Shown in pieces: positions 1 to 7,653 of a DNA stretch of 64,000 nucleotides (its first letter is position 1; each line of letters begins with the position of its first letter). This DNA comes from Kibdelosporangium sp040675465 (GTDB lineage: Bacteria > Actinomycetota > Actinomycetes > Mycobacteriales > Pseudonocardiaceae). The DNA is taken from NCBI RefSeq assembly GCF_040675465.1, contig NZ_JBFAPA010000012.1, positions 124,001 through 188,000 on the forward strand, written 5' to 3'. The notes beneath the pieces are model-generated. The model was given only the letters and a program-made list of their open reading frames with translations. It made no database searches and was not told where the DNA came from. A program made the translations under genes and the position numbers.

Positions 1-685
1 GGTAGCGCGAGTTCGCCGCGATCGGCAACGGCGGCAACTCCACCGCGGTGATCAGTTCGTCCGCCGCGACGGAGGTCTCCTTGTGCGGGGTCTCCCCTGG
101 CAGCAAGTGGAAGTCTGCCATCGGGATCCGGCGAATCCCGCGTGTGCTCTCCACTTCGACGACGGCGTCCAGCATCGCGAGCGCCACGCACATGTCCGAA
201 GGGTTCGTCGCGATACAGCCATCGCTGACGCCCAGAATGGCGTGGTTGCGGTTGAACCCGCCGATGGCGTCGCATCCGCTGCCCGGGACCCGCTTGTTGC
301 ACGCGGACGCGCGATCGTAGAAGTACAGGCAACGCGTGCGCTGCAACAGGTTCCCGCCGACGGTGGCCATGTTGCGCAGCTGGGCCGAGGCGCCCATCAG
401 CAAGGCCTGGGACAGCACCGGATACCGCGACCTGATCAGCGGATGTGCGGCCAGGTGGCTGTTGCGCACCAGCGCCCCGATTCGCACACCACCGTCCGGC
501 AGCAGATCCACGCCGGTCAGCGGCAGGCGGGTGATGTCGACGACGGTGTCGGGCTGCTCGATGTTCCCGCGCATCAGGTCGACGAGGTTGGTCCCGCCGC
601 CGAGGAACTTCGCGTTGGGCGCACTGGCGATCGCGCTGACCGCGGTCCGCACGTCCGGCGCGCTGACGTAGGCGAACGACTTCAT
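1..685 (-). CDS. Molybdenum hydroxylase FAD-binding subunit (partial, 3' end off window)
   Basis: The N-terminal 228 residues of an FAD-binding medium subunit of the xanthine dehydrogenase/CO dehydrogenase (CoxM) type. This subunit carries electrons between the 2Fe-2S subunit and the acceptor. The start reads MKSFAYVSAPDV and is followed by the flavin loop KFLGGGTNLVDLMR, then ATVGGNLLQRTRC and a Cys-rich stretch typical of the family (CLYFYDRACNKR). Its ATG overlaps the stop of the 2Fe-2S gene by four bases (ATGA), so the two are translationally coupled. The frame is still open at base 1. A molybdopterin-binding large subunit would be expected beyond the left edge; that part is inference. 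Confidence 0.88.
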   Translation of the reverse strand, partial: MKSFAYVSAPDVRTAVSAIASAPNAKFLGGGTNLVDLMRGNIEQPDTVVDITRLPLTGVDLLPDGGVRIGALVRNSHLAAHPLIRSRYPVLSQALLMGASAQLRNMATVGGNLLQRTRCLYFYDRASACNKRVPGSGCDAIGGFNRNHAILGVSDGCIATNPSDMCVALAMLDAVVEVESTRGIRRIPMADFHLLPGETPHKETSVAADELITAVELPPLPIAANSRY

Positions 686-1191
686 GAGGAGACCTCCTCG
701 GTCTCCGGCTCGGCCACTTCCTGGATGGCGCGGACGATGCCGTTGTAGGCGCCGCAGCGGCACAGGTTGCCGCTCATCCGTTCGCGGATCTCCTCCTCGG
801 TCAGCTCGCCCGGTTCGGCGTCGGGCTCGGTCACCGCGCTCGGCGCGCCGTCCTTGTGTTCGGCCAGCATGCCGAGCGCCGAGCAGATCTGGCCGGGAGT
901 GCAGTAGCCGCACTGGAACCCGTCGTTGCGGACGAACGCCGCCTGCAGCGGGTCGTCGACGCCCTCGATCGTGGTGATCTCGCGGCCGTCGTACTGCACG
1001 GCCAGCGCCAGGCACGAGTTGATCCGCTCGCCGTCCGCCAGCACCGTGCACGCGCCGCAGGCGCCCTGGTCGCAGCCCTTCTTGGGGCCGGTCAGCCCCA
1101 GCCGCTCGCGTAGCGCGTCGAGCAGGCTGACCTGCGGCGGGATGTCCAGAGCCCGGTCTTGCCCGTTGACTCTGATGGTTACCTCGACCAC
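682..1191 (-). CDS. 2Fe-2S iron-sulfur subunit of a molybdenum hydroxylase
   Basis: A 169-residue small subunit of a xanthine dehydrogenase-family enzyme with two [2Fe-2S] clusters. The plant-ferredoxin-type domain carries GCDQGACGACTVL followed by a fourth Cys (INSC). The C-terminal helical domain carries GFQCGYCTPGQI and NLCRCGAY. The start is GTG, preceded by GGAGGAG at a 5-base spacing. It is the first gene of an operon running left into the FAD subunit, with a four-base overlap. The substrate cannot be told from this subunit; aldehydes or N-heterocycles are usual for the family. Confidence 0.93.
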   Translation of the reverse strand: MVEVTIRVNGQDRALDIPPQVSLLDALRERLGLTGPKKGCDQGACGACTVLADGERINSCLALAVQYDGREITTIEGVDDPLQAAFVRNDGFQCGYCTPGQICSALGMLAEHKDGAPSAVTEPDAEPGELTEEEIRERMSGNLCRCGAYNGIVRAIQEVAEPETEEVSS

Positions 1192-1211
1192 CCTGTCTCC
1201 TCCGGCAGCGG

Positions 1212-1260
1212 TCAGTTAAGAGAACGACGTCACTTTATTAAGAGTCTGCCGTTCTGTAAA
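1212..1260. promoter_or_regulatory. Divergent promoter with candidate TetR operator
   Basis: This is the 93-base gap between the divergent molybdenum-hydroxylase operon and the TetR gene. TTAAGAG occurs twice, at 1216-1222 and 1238-1244, exactly 22 bases apart. An outer inverted pair AGAACG (1221-1226) and CGTTCT (1250-1255) lies around it; extended to 11 bases the arms match at 9. The helical spacing and the local drop in GC suggest a regulator-binding site overlapping both promoters. Which regulator binds is inferred from adjacency. Confidence 0.45.
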
Positions 1261-1284
1261 CCTCGGCCGTATGATGTCTGAGGG

Positions 1285-1953
1285 ATGTCTCAGTCAAGTT
1301 TTCGCCGCGCACGGCGACCGGAACAGAAACTGGAGCGGCGTACCGCGATCCTGAACGCGGCCAGGGGGCTCGCCGTGCGGGACGGGGTGCGCAACGTCAG
1401 CCTGGGCGACATCGCCGGCGAGGTCGGCCTGGCGAAGTCCAATGTGGTGCGGTACTTCGGCACCCGCGAGGAGATCTACCTCGAGCTGACCGCCGAGGAG
1501 CTGCGGGACTTCGAGCAGGAGGTCCGCGCCCGCCTGGAGCGCACCAGCGGCCTGGAAGGCGTCGTCGAGGCGATCGTCGACACCCTGGCCGCGCGCCCGT
1601 TGTTCTGCGACCTGATCAGCGAGTGCACGACCACCCTGGAGCGCAACATCTCCCTGGACGTGGCGCGCGGTTTCAAGCTCGACACGATCGGCGCCACCGC
1701 CGGGCTGGGCGCGGCGATCGCCCGGGCGCACCCGTTGCTGACCGAGAGCGAAGGCGCCGAACTCGCGGGCGCGGCGGCGTTGCTGGCCGGCCTGCTTTAC
1801 CAGATGGCCACCCCCGCCCCGGTGCTGCAACAGCTTTACGCGCAGGAGCCGGCCATCGCCGCGGCCCGTCTGCCGTTCGTCCCGACCCTGCGGCGCACTC
1901 TGCTGGCGATGGCCACCGGCCTGCCCGCCCTGCGCGAGTCGGCGCCCTCCTAG
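1285..1953 (+). CDS. TetR/AcrR family transcriptional regulator
   Basis: A 222-residue TetR-type repressor. The N-terminal helix-turn-helix spans about residues 15-60 (TAILNAARGL, SLGDIAGEVGLAKSNVVRYF, GTREEIYLEL). The rest is an all-helical ligand domain with no recognisable substrate signature. It is divergent from the molybdenum-hydroxylase operon across a 93-base gap with repeats, so it probably controls that operon. The chosen ATG follows GAGGG with almost no spacing, so translation may be leaderless or weak. Its 3' end overlaps the NlpC/P60 gene by four bases, tail to tail. Confidence 0.9.
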   Translation: MSQSSFRRARRPEQKLERRTAILNAARGLAVRDGVRNVSLGDIAGEVGLAKSNVVRYFGTREEIYLELTAEELRDFEQEVRARLERTSGLEGVVEAIVDTLAARPLFCDLISECTTTLERNISLDVARGFKLDTIGATAGLGAAIARAHPLLTESEGAELAGAAALLAGLLYQMATPAPVLQQLYAQEPAIAAARLPFVPTLRRTLLAMATGLPALRESAPS

Positions 1954-3059
1954 CCCACGATCCGTTTGGCGCCGTAGTAGTCCGAGCCGCCGTTGGACAG
2001 CGGCGCGGACTTCACCGGTACGCCGTACGTGGAGGCGTGCACGATGTTGCCGTTGCCGATGTACATGGCGACGTGGTGGATCGAGGACGCGCTGCCGCCG
2101 TAGAACAGCAGGTCGCCGGGCTTCAGCTGGTCCTTGGGCACTGAGCGGCCGACCCCGAACTGGGCGCGGCTCGTGCGCGGCAGCTTGACCCCCGCCTGCC
2201 CGTACGCCCACATCGTCAGCCCCGAACAGTCGAACCCACCCGGCGCGGTCCCGCCCCACACATACGCGTCGCCTCGCCTGCTCAGCGCCGCGTTCACCGC
2301 TCGCTGCGCGGCATCCGCTGCGCCGCCACCGTCACCACCGCCGGGTGGCGGAGGCGGAGGCGGGGCCTTCGTCGTGGGGTTGTTGGGCTTCGGGGGCGGC
2401 GGCGGAGCAGGTGGTGCGTCCGGTGGCCCGGCGAGCTGTGCCTTCTGCGCCGCGGTGAGCCGGTCCAGATCCGCCTTGACGGTCGCGATCTTGGCGTCGA
2501 GCTCCTTCTGCTTGCCCGCGATCTGGTCGGTCAACCGGGCCGCCGCGTCCCTGGCCTCGCTCGCCTTCTGCTGCGCCTGCGCCGCCTTTCGCTGCGCCTC
2601 GGCCGCGGCCAGCACCGCGTTGGCCATCGTGGCCATCGTCTTGTTGCTCTCGGCGGCCAGCACCGACAACGCCGTCGAGCGGTCCAGGAAGTCACGCTGC
2701 GAAGTGCCAGTGAGGAACGCCGACATCTTGTCGAACCGGGCGCCGCGGAACCGGGCGCTGCTCAGCTCGTCGACCTGGCCGCGGAACTCCGCCTGAGTGG
2801 CCCGCGCCTGCACCTCGGCCCGCTGGGCGTCGCCGAGCTCGGCGTTCGCCTTGTCCAGCTCGGCCTGCTTGGCCTTCTTGTCCTCAGTGGCCTGCAGGAA
2901 GTCCTGGTGCACCTGCTCGGCCTCGACGTTGAGCTTGCGGTACTGCTCCACCGCATCGGCCTGGGTGGCCGGCTGCGCCGCCGACACCTGGGGTAAGCCG
3001 CAGACCGCCGCCAACACAGCGGAAACCACGAACACCCGGCTTAACCGCGACGAGGGCAT
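1950..3059 (-). CDS. Secreted NlpC/P60 peptidoglycan endopeptidase
   Basis: A 369-residue RipA-like cell-wall hydrolase that should cleave D-Glu-meso-DAP stem-peptide bonds. It has an N-terminal signal peptide (about residues 1-28), a long Ala/Gln/Lys-rich coiled coil (about 35-205), a Pro/Gly-rich linker (about 208-245) and a C-terminal NlpC/P60 domain. The catalytic Cys is C278 in FDCSGLTMWAYG. The His is in HHVAMYIGNGNIVHAS. The coiled coil probably folds over or positions the catalytic domain, as in mycobacterial RipA (inference). The start follows GGAGGAG. It looks monocistronic. Confidence 0.93.
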   Translation of the reverse strand: MPSSRLSRVFVVSAVLAAVCGLPQVSAAQPATQADAVEQYRKLNVEAEQVHQDFLQATEDKKAKQAELDKANAELGDAQRAEVQARATQAEFRGQVDELSSARFRGARFDKMSAFLTGTSQRDFLDRSTALSVLAAESNKTMATMANAVLAAAEAQRKAAQAQQKASEARDAAARLTDQIAGKQKELDAKIATVKADLDRLTAAQKAQLAGPPDAPPAPPPPPKPNNPTTKAPPPPPPPGGGDGGGAADAAQRAVNAALSRRGDAYVWGGTAPGGFDCSGLTMWAYGQAGVKLPRTSRAQFGVGRSVPKDQLKPGDLLFYGGSASSIHHVAMYIGNGNIVHASTYGVPVKSAPLSNGGSDYYGAKRIVG

Positions 3060-3411
3060 CGTGATCTCTCCTCCGACCTGTCGAACGCAAAATCACGGAC
3101 AGGTTACGGATTGATCTCGGCCACGTCCACCACTTCCGGCAAACTCCCGCTCGGCGCAGATCACCCGAAGATGTGAACCCCGAGCGAACGGTCCACTCGC
3201 ACGCCCAAACCCTCGGCCCACCCCTCCCACCTCGATAGACTGGCCGCAGGGGTGCCCCCCAGTGGAGGGTGGGGGCTGGAAACTCACGGCAAGGCGCGTT
3301 TGCGGGATGCGGCATTTGGCGCATGCGCGCGACCACGCAGCCCGACGTCCCATGCACAGGACAGCGCCACGGCGGCCATGGCTTGCGCGCCGCGGACATG
3401 GCCAGCAGGGG
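3060..3411. other. Intergenic region upstream of the NlpC/P60 gene
   Basis: This 352-base gap separates the NlpC/P60 start from the sigma-factor stop. It should hold the NlpC/P60 promoter and 5' leader. Around 3250-3290 a run of Cs faces a run of Gs (CCCCCC then GGGTGGGGG), a possible hairpin. Cyclic-di-AMP riboswitches often precede wall-hydrolase genes in actinobacteria, but no convincing ydaO core could be read here. Short open frames in the gap lack conservation or ribosome sites. Confidence 0.4.
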
Positions 3412-4284
3412 TCAGGCAACTGCCGTGAGTTTGTGGGGGTTCACCATCCACATGATCTGGTTGATGCCGGTGGCCGACGCTTCGATGGCGACCACGCCGA
3501 ACAGCCCGCCGTCCTGCTCGAGCCGCACCGCGTACTGCCCGTTGATCACCGTCGGCCGCGCCTTCATGTCCGTCCAGAAGTTGGCGGCGAACGCCTTGAT
3601 GACCTTCGCGACGGTCGTCGCCCCGTGCAGCGGCACGCGCGCGGCCTGGCGGGTCACGCCGCCGCCGTCTGCGTAGCTGACGACGTCGTCGGCGAACAGC
3701 CGCTCCAGCGCGGACAAGTCACCTGCTTGGGCGGCGGCGATGAACGCATCCAGTAGCCGTCGTTGCTCGGCTGGGGCCACTGGGGTCCGTCGTTCGGCGG
3801 CGAGGTGCTTGCGGGCGCGGCTGACGTACTGGCGGGCGGTGACCTCGGAGGTCTGCACGATCTCGGCGATCTGGTTGTACGGGTAGTCGAACGCCTCTCG
3901 CAGCACGTACGCGGCACGTTCGGTCGGCGGCAGTTTCTCCAGCAGCAGCAACACCGCGAGTTCCAGCGCGGCCGCGCGTTCGGCGCCCAGCTGGGGGTCC
4001 GCCGAGGTGTCGACGGGCTCCGGCAGCCACGGCCCGGTGTACGTCTCGTGGCGCGCGTAGGCGGTCTTGGTCGCGTTGATGGCGAGCCTTGTCGTCGCCG
4101 TGGCCAGGTAGGCGCTCGGGTTCTGCACCGCCGCACGATCGGCGGTCTGCCAGCGCAGCCACACTTCCTGCAGGAGGTCCTCGGCGTCGCTCACACTGCC
4201 CAACATGCGGTACGCGATCCCGAACAGCCGCGGACGGACCTGAGCGAAGACCTCGGCCGCCTCGTCCAGCGCGGTGTCCTCCAT
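3412..4284 (-). CDS. ECF41-type RNA polymerase sigma factor with fused SnoaL-like domain
   Basis: A 290-residue ECF sigma factor. Sigma region 2 covers about residues 10-75 (FGIAYRMLGSVSDAEDLLQEVWLRW) and region 4 about 115-165 (PPTERAAYVLREAF, YNQIAEIVQTSEVTARQYVSRARKHL). A roughly 115-residue SnoaL/NTF2-like domain follows. ECF41 hallmarks are visible: WLPEP in the linker, DGGG in the C-terminal domain and NPHKL near the end (family NPDKL). In this group the fused domain acts as a built-in regulator instead of a separate anti-sigma factor. The ATG at 4284 is chosen because AAAGG precedes it; an upstream frame to 4395 has no ribosome site. It lies downstream of the cupin operon on the same strand. 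Confidence 0.92.
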   Translation of the reverse strand: MEDTALDEAAEVFAQVRPRLFGIAYRMLGSVSDAEDLLQEVWLRWQTADRAAVQNPSAYLATATTRLAINATKTAYARHETYTGPWLPEPVDTSADPQLGAERAAALELAVLLLLEKLPPTERAAYVLREAFDYPYNQIAEIVQTSEVTARQYVSRARKHLAAERRTPVAPAEQRRLLDAFIAAAQAGDLSALERLFADDVVSYADGGGVTRQAARVPLHGATTVAKVIKAFAANFWTDMKARPTVINGQYAVRLEQDGGLFGVVAIEASATGINQIMWMVNPHKLTAVA

Positions 4285-4405
4285 GGTTACCTTTCGACGT
4301 GGTGCGCGTCCGGGCGTGGCGGATCCTAACTCCGGCCCGCCCGGACGGCCGGGTCGTGAGTCATCCGATGAGGTGAAACCCATCAGCCCTGGCACCCCTT
4401 TTCGC

Positions 4406-4747
4406 TCAGCGCGAGACCACGTTGGTGAACAAGAACACCGAGTCCTCCACGGCCTCGATCCGGTGCCGCCTGCCCGGCAGCACCAGCAGGTCGCCCGGAC
4501 CGGCCTCCCACGACTCCGGGCCGGCGACCAGCCGCACCCGGCCGTCCAGCAACAGCACGGTCGTCTCGTGCTCGTGCTCTTGTTCGTGCAGGTGCTCGTT
4601 CTCCAGCAACGCCATCACGGTCTGCCGGAGCGAGTGCTCGTGGCCGCCGAACACCGTCGCCGCGCTGCGGCGGCTCGACGCGGCACGCGCCAGCTCCAGC
4701 TGCTGACGCGCCATGCTGGTCAACCCGGTCCTGGGCCCGCCCGTCAT
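4406..4747 (-). CDS. Small cupin-domain protein
   Basis: A 113-residue protein with one cupin fold. The histidine/acid-rich stretch ENEHLHEQEHEHETTVLLLDG matches the first cupin motif and PGDLLVLPGRRHRIE the second. Such proteins bind a divalent metal through His and Glu. No substrate can be named. Its ATG overlaps the stop of the upstream cupin gene (ATGA), so the two are co-translated. It lies 121 bases upstream of the sigma gene on the same strand, so readthrough from the ECF41-type promoter could reach the sigma gene. Confidence 0.83.
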   Translation of the reverse strand: MTGGPRTGLTSMARQQLELARAASSRRSAATVFGGHEHSLRQTVMALLENEHLHEQEHEHETTVLLLDGRVRLVAGPESWEAGPGDLLVLPGRRHRIEAVEDSVFLFTNVVSR

Positions 4748-5181
4748 GGCCGCGGGGCCCTCCGGTCGCGCCGCTGCTCCAGCTCCTCGGCGCTCACCGG
4801 GACCAGCATCGGCTGGCCGGGCACGCAGAACATGGTCACCACGAACTGGGACTCGGCGTCGGTGAGGTGGTTGCCGTCCTGGTAGTGGATGACGTCACCG
4901 CCCGGCTCCCAGAACGCCTCGCCCGCCCTGACCACCCGCGCGGGCTCGCCCTCCAGCTCGAAGTTGATCTCGCCCTTGACCACGTAGCCGTAGGCCGGAC
5001 CGGAGTGGCGGTGCGGCGGCGCACCCGGGCTGCCGGGCGGAAGGGTGACCAGGATCGTCATCGCCTCGGCCTGCTCGTGGATCTGCGGCGCGCCCGCCAC
5101 GGTCGACACCACGTCGATCTGTGGCGGTGGCCCGTCGGCGTACGGGTTCGCAAGGCTGTGGGCATGGTCCGTGGTGCTCAC
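4744..5181 (-). CDS. Cupin-domain protein, first gene of the divergent operon
   Basis: A 145-residue single-domain cupin. Motif 1 is visible as PPHRHSGPAYGYVVKGEINFELEG and motif 2 as PGGDVIHYQDGNH. The fold suits a metal-dependent dioxygenase, isomerase or binding protein; the substrate is unknown. A GTG start at 5181 is chosen because AGGAGG sits six bases upstream. The longer frame to 5310 would run through the proposed promoter. It overlaps the next cupin by four bases and is divergent from the NADH dehydrogenase gene. Confidence 0.85.
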   Translation of the reverse strand: MSTTDHAHSLANPYADGPPPQIDVVSTVAGAPQIHEQAEAMTILVTLPPGSPGAPPHRHSGPAYGYVVKGEINFELEGEPARVVRAGEAFWEPGGDVIHYQDGNHLTDAESQFVVTMFCVPGQPMLVPVSAEELEQRRDRRAPRP

Positions 5182-5218
5182 TGCGTCCTCCTGGCGGTTG
5201 TTCGTCCTCACCAGACAG

Positions 5219-5245
5219 GACAGGACAGCGAGCCGGGATGTGACA
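5219..5245 (-). promoter_or_regulatory. ECF41-type promoter for the cupin operon
   Basis: On the minus strand TGTCACA (5245-5239) is followed by exactly 16 bases and then TGTC (5222-5219). This matches the ECF41/SigJ layout as known (TGTCACA at -35, CGTC-like at -10), with T for C at the first -10 base. It sits about 40 bases upstream of the GTG start of the cupin gene. Identical spacing recurs at two other sites in this locus. Confidence 0.75.
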
Positions 5246-5268
5246 GTTCCGGACGAACTTTCGCGGGC

Positions 5269-5295
5269 TGTCACAAAACCAGGGGTTGCCCTGTC
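5269..5295 (+). promoter_or_regulatory. ECF41-type promoter for the NADH dehydrogenase gene
   Basis: TGTCACA (5269-5275), 16 bases, then TGTC (5292-5295). The element is back to back with the one for the cupin operon, 23 bases apart. It lies about 33 bases upstream of the GTG start at 5328, which also argues against an upstream ATG-like start at 5286. Confidence 0.77.
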
Positions 5296-5327
5296 GAGTG
5301 AGTGGACCAAGAAGAACGGGGCACGTC

Positions 5328-6662
5328 GTGAAGCGGATCCTGATCGTCGGCGGTGGCTACGCGGGTTTCTACACCGCCTGGAAGCTCGAGAAGCGGCTCC
5401 GGCCGGACGAGGCCGAGCTCACAGTGGTCGACCCGCGGCCGTACATGACCTACCAGCCGTTCCTGCCCGAAGTGCTCGCCGGGTCGATCGAGGCGCGGCA
5501 CGCGGCGGTGTCGCTGCGCAGGCACCTGCACCGGACGCGTGTGCTGGCCGGGTGGGTGCGCGAAGTGGACCACGCGCACAAGTCGGTAACGGTGCAGCCG
5601 GTGGACGGCGAGGAGTTCACGCTCGGTTACGACATCATCGTGGTCACCGCGGGCGCGGTCACCCGCAAGTTCCCCGTGCCCGGGATCGCCGAGCAGGCCA
5701 TCGGGCTGAAGAACGTCGAAGAGGCGGTGGCCATCCGCGACCGGCTGCTGACCTCCTTCGACCGCGCCGCGGTGCTTCCGCCCGGACGGTTGCGGCGCAA
5801 GCTGCTCACGATCACGTTCGTCGGCGGCGGGTTCAGTGGCGTCGAGGGGCTCGGCGAGCTGCTGTCGCTGGCGACCAGCCTGCTGAGGAAGTACCCCGAG
5901 CTGGACCGGAGTGAGCTGCGGTTCCACCTGGTCGAGGCGAGCGACCGGGTGCTGCCCGAGGTGTCGCGCGACCAGGGTGAGTGGGTCGTGCGGTCGCTCC
6001 AGCGCCGAGGCGCCCAGGTGCACCTGAAGACCGTGGTCGAGTCCGCTGTGGACGGTCTGGTGGTGTTGTCGGACGGCGCGGAGTTCGACTCCGGGCTGAT
6101 CGTGTGGACCGCGGGCAACGACTCGAACCCGGTGGTGCGCAAGCACACCGACCTCCCAGTGACCGAGCGCGGGCTGATCGTGGTGCGGCCGGACCTGCGG
6201 GTCGGCACCGAAACCGAGCCCGTGCCGGACGCGTGGGCGGCAGGCGACGACGCGGCGGTCCCGGACCTCGTGACCGGCGGGCACACCGTGCCGAACGCGC
6301 AACACGCGGTCCGGCAAGGCAATCACCTCGCCCGGAACATCGCGGCGAGCCTGCACGGGCGCAAGACCAAGGCGTACGTGCACCACAGCCTCGGAGCCGT
6401 GGCGACGCTGGGCTACGGCCGCGGGATCTTCCAGTACCGCAAGCTCACCATCAGGGGCCTGCTGGCGTGGCTGATGCACCGCGGGTACCACGTGCTCGCC
6501 GTGCCGACCTGGGAACGCAAGGTCCGCGTGGCGGCCGTGTGGATCACCGCGTTCCTGTTCGGCCGCGACATCGTGTCGCTCGCCTCGGTGGAGCACCCAC
6601 GTGACGCGTTCGTGTCGGGTGGCGACCCGGCTGTCACAAACCACACCGCTGCCTTGTCTTAG
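5328..6662 (+). CDS. Type II NADH dehydrogenase / FAD-dependent pyridine nucleotide oxidoreductase
   Basis: A 444-residue two-dinucleotide-binding flavoprotein of the NDH-2 family, which passes electrons from NADH to quinone without pumping protons. The FAD Rossmann motif is at the N-terminus (ILIVGGGYAGFYTAWKLE). The NAD-binding motif is TFVGGGFSGVEGLGEL (about residue 165). The second FAD signature is PDAWAAGDDAAVPD, and PNAQHAVRQG matches the quinone-site helix. Conserved TYQPFLPEVLAGSIE is typical of actinobacterial Ndh. The GTG at 5328 is preferred because the promoter -10 overlaps the longer frame. ECF41 factors are often linked to an oxidoreductase, so this is a plausible target gene. 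Confidence 0.9.
   Translation: MKRILIVGGGYAGFYTAWKLEKRLRPDEAELTVVDPRPYMTYQPFLPEVLAGSIEARHAAVSLRRHLHRTRVLAGWVREVDHAHKSVTVQPVDGEEFTLGYDIIVVTAGAVTRKFPVPGIAEQAIGLKNVEEAVAIRDRLLTSFDRAAVLPPGRLRRKLLTITFVGGGFSGVEGLGELLSLATSLLRKYPELDRSELRFHLVEASDRVLPEVSRDQGEWVVRSLQRRGAQVHLKTVVESAVDGLVVLSDGAEFDSGLIVWTAGNDSNPVVRKHTDLPVTERGLIVVRPDLRVGTETEPVPDAWAAGDDAAVPDLVTGGHTVPNAQHAVRQGNHLARNIAASLHGRKTKAYVHHSLGAVATLGYGRGIFQYRKLTIRGLLAWLMHRGYHVLAVPTWERKVRVAAVWITAFLFGRDIVSLASVEHPRDAFVSGGDPAVTNHTAALS
6632..6658 (+). promoter_or_regulatory. ECF41-type promoter for the NmrA-like reductase gene
   Basis: TGTCACA (6632-6638), 16 bases, then TGTC (6655-6658). It lies inside the last codons of the NADH dehydrogenase gene and 43 bases upstream of the ATG at 6702. 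This is the third copy of the element, again with exactly 16-base spacing. Confidence 0.75.
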
Positions 6663-6701
6663 CCGGATGTGCAGCGCCCATCTACCGGAATGGAGTGAAC
6701 G

Positions 6702-7454
6702 ATGAAGGTCGTCGTCATCGGCGGGACCGGCCTGATCGGTACCAAGCTCGTGGCGCGGTTGACCGAGCACGGTCACGAGGCGGTGCCCGCCTCCCCCAAC
6801 ACCGGGGTGAACACCCTGACGGGTGAAGGCGTCAAGGAAGTGCTGGTGGGCGCGAACGTCCTGGTCGATGTGTCGAACTCGCCGTCGTTCGCCGACGACG
6901 ACGCGATGAACTTCTTCAGGACCGCGACCACCAACCTCATCTCCGCCGCGGAGAACGCGGGCGTCGGGCACTACGTCGCGCTGTCGGTGGTCGGCGTCGA
7001 CCGGCAGCCCGAGGTCGGCTACTTCCGGGCCAAGGTGGAGCAGGAACGGCTGATCCGCGAGTCCGGCCTGCCCTACTCGATCGTGCGCGCCACCCAGTTC
7101 TTCGAGTTCGCCGGCGGCGTCGCGGACTCCTCCATGGTGGACGGAGCGGTGCACCTCCCCGGTGCGGGCGTGCAGCCAATGGCCGCCGACGACGTGGCCG
7201 CCGCCGTCGGGCGGACCGCGGCGGGTGAACCGGTGAACGGCATCCGGGAGGTCGGCGGGCCCGAGGTGTTCGGCCTGGACAGCTGGATCCGCACGGTGCT
7301 GGTCGCCCGGTCCGACCCCCGCGAGGTGGTCACGGATCCGAACGCGCCGTACTTCGGTGCGGTGCCAAGCGAGAACGACCTCCTGCCCGGCCCCGGCGTC
7401 ACCCTCGCCACCACGACCCTGGGGGATTGGCTGGCTCGCGAATCAAAGGCGTGA
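6702..7454 (+). CDS. NmrA/SDR-like NAD(P)-binding reductase
   Basis: A 250-residue atypical short-chain dehydrogenase. The dinucleotide motif is VIGGTGLIGTKLVARL (residues 4-19). YSIVRATQFFEF (about 125-136) is a conserved substrate-side segment of NmrA/YtfG-type proteins. The classical YxxxK catalytic pair is not obvious. The protein may be a redox sensor or a quinone/flavin reductase. GGAG lies upstream of the ATG. It is controlled by its own ECF41-like promoter. ECF41 loci commonly contain an NAD-dependent epimerase-type gene, which fits this one. Confidence 0.86.
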   Translation: MKVVVIGGTGLIGTKLVARLTEHGHEAVPASPNTGVNTLTGEGVKEVLVGANVLVDVSNSPSFADDDAMNFFRTATTNLISAAENAGVGHYVALSVVGVDRQPEVGYFRAKVEQERLIRESGLPYSIVRATQFFEFAGGVADSSMVDGAVHLPGAGVQPMAADDVAAAVGRTAAGEPVNGIREVGGPEVFGLDSWIRTVLVARSDPREVVTDPNAPYFGAVPSENDLLPGPGVTLATTTLGDWLARESKA

Positions 7455-7462
7455 CCCAGCCT

Positions 7463-7504
7463 CCGGCGCCACCCACTGCCCAAACCCGTCCAGGGTGGCG
7501 CCGG
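7463..7504. terminator. Hairpin terminator after the NmrA-like gene
   Basis: A perfect 12-base inverted repeat, CCGGCGCCACCC (7463-7474) and GGGTGGCGCCGG (7493-7504), with an 18-base loop, starts nine bases after the stop codon. No U tract follows, which is usual for actinobacterial terminators. Confidence 0.6.
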
Positions 7505-7653
7505 ACCCCAGCACACCGAGCCATCCGCATCGGCAACACACACCGCGAGGTTGGTCTTCATGCTCGGCCCGGGCCGGGCCGGGCCGCCCGGTGACCAGCA
7601 ATCGCCTCGGTGGCGTCGCCTGCTCAACGTGGATCGGCGAACAACATGGGATG

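Noticed and set aside
3060..3260. Cyclic-di-AMP riboswitch upstream of the NlpC/P60 gene
   Set aside because: Expected by analogy with other wall-hydrolase genes, but the conserved core elements could not be read in either strand.
5271..7154. A long minus-strand open frame opposite the NADH dehydrogenase and reductase genes
   Set aside because: Antisense shadow of two well-supported genes; no ribosome site or domain.
7505..7653. Possible insertion-sequence transposase fragment on the minus strand (KTNLAVCVADADGS resembling a DDE transposase KIHLAxDxxG segment)
   Set aside because: The match is about a dozen residues, frames conflict, and no terminal inverted repeats or target duplication could be found.
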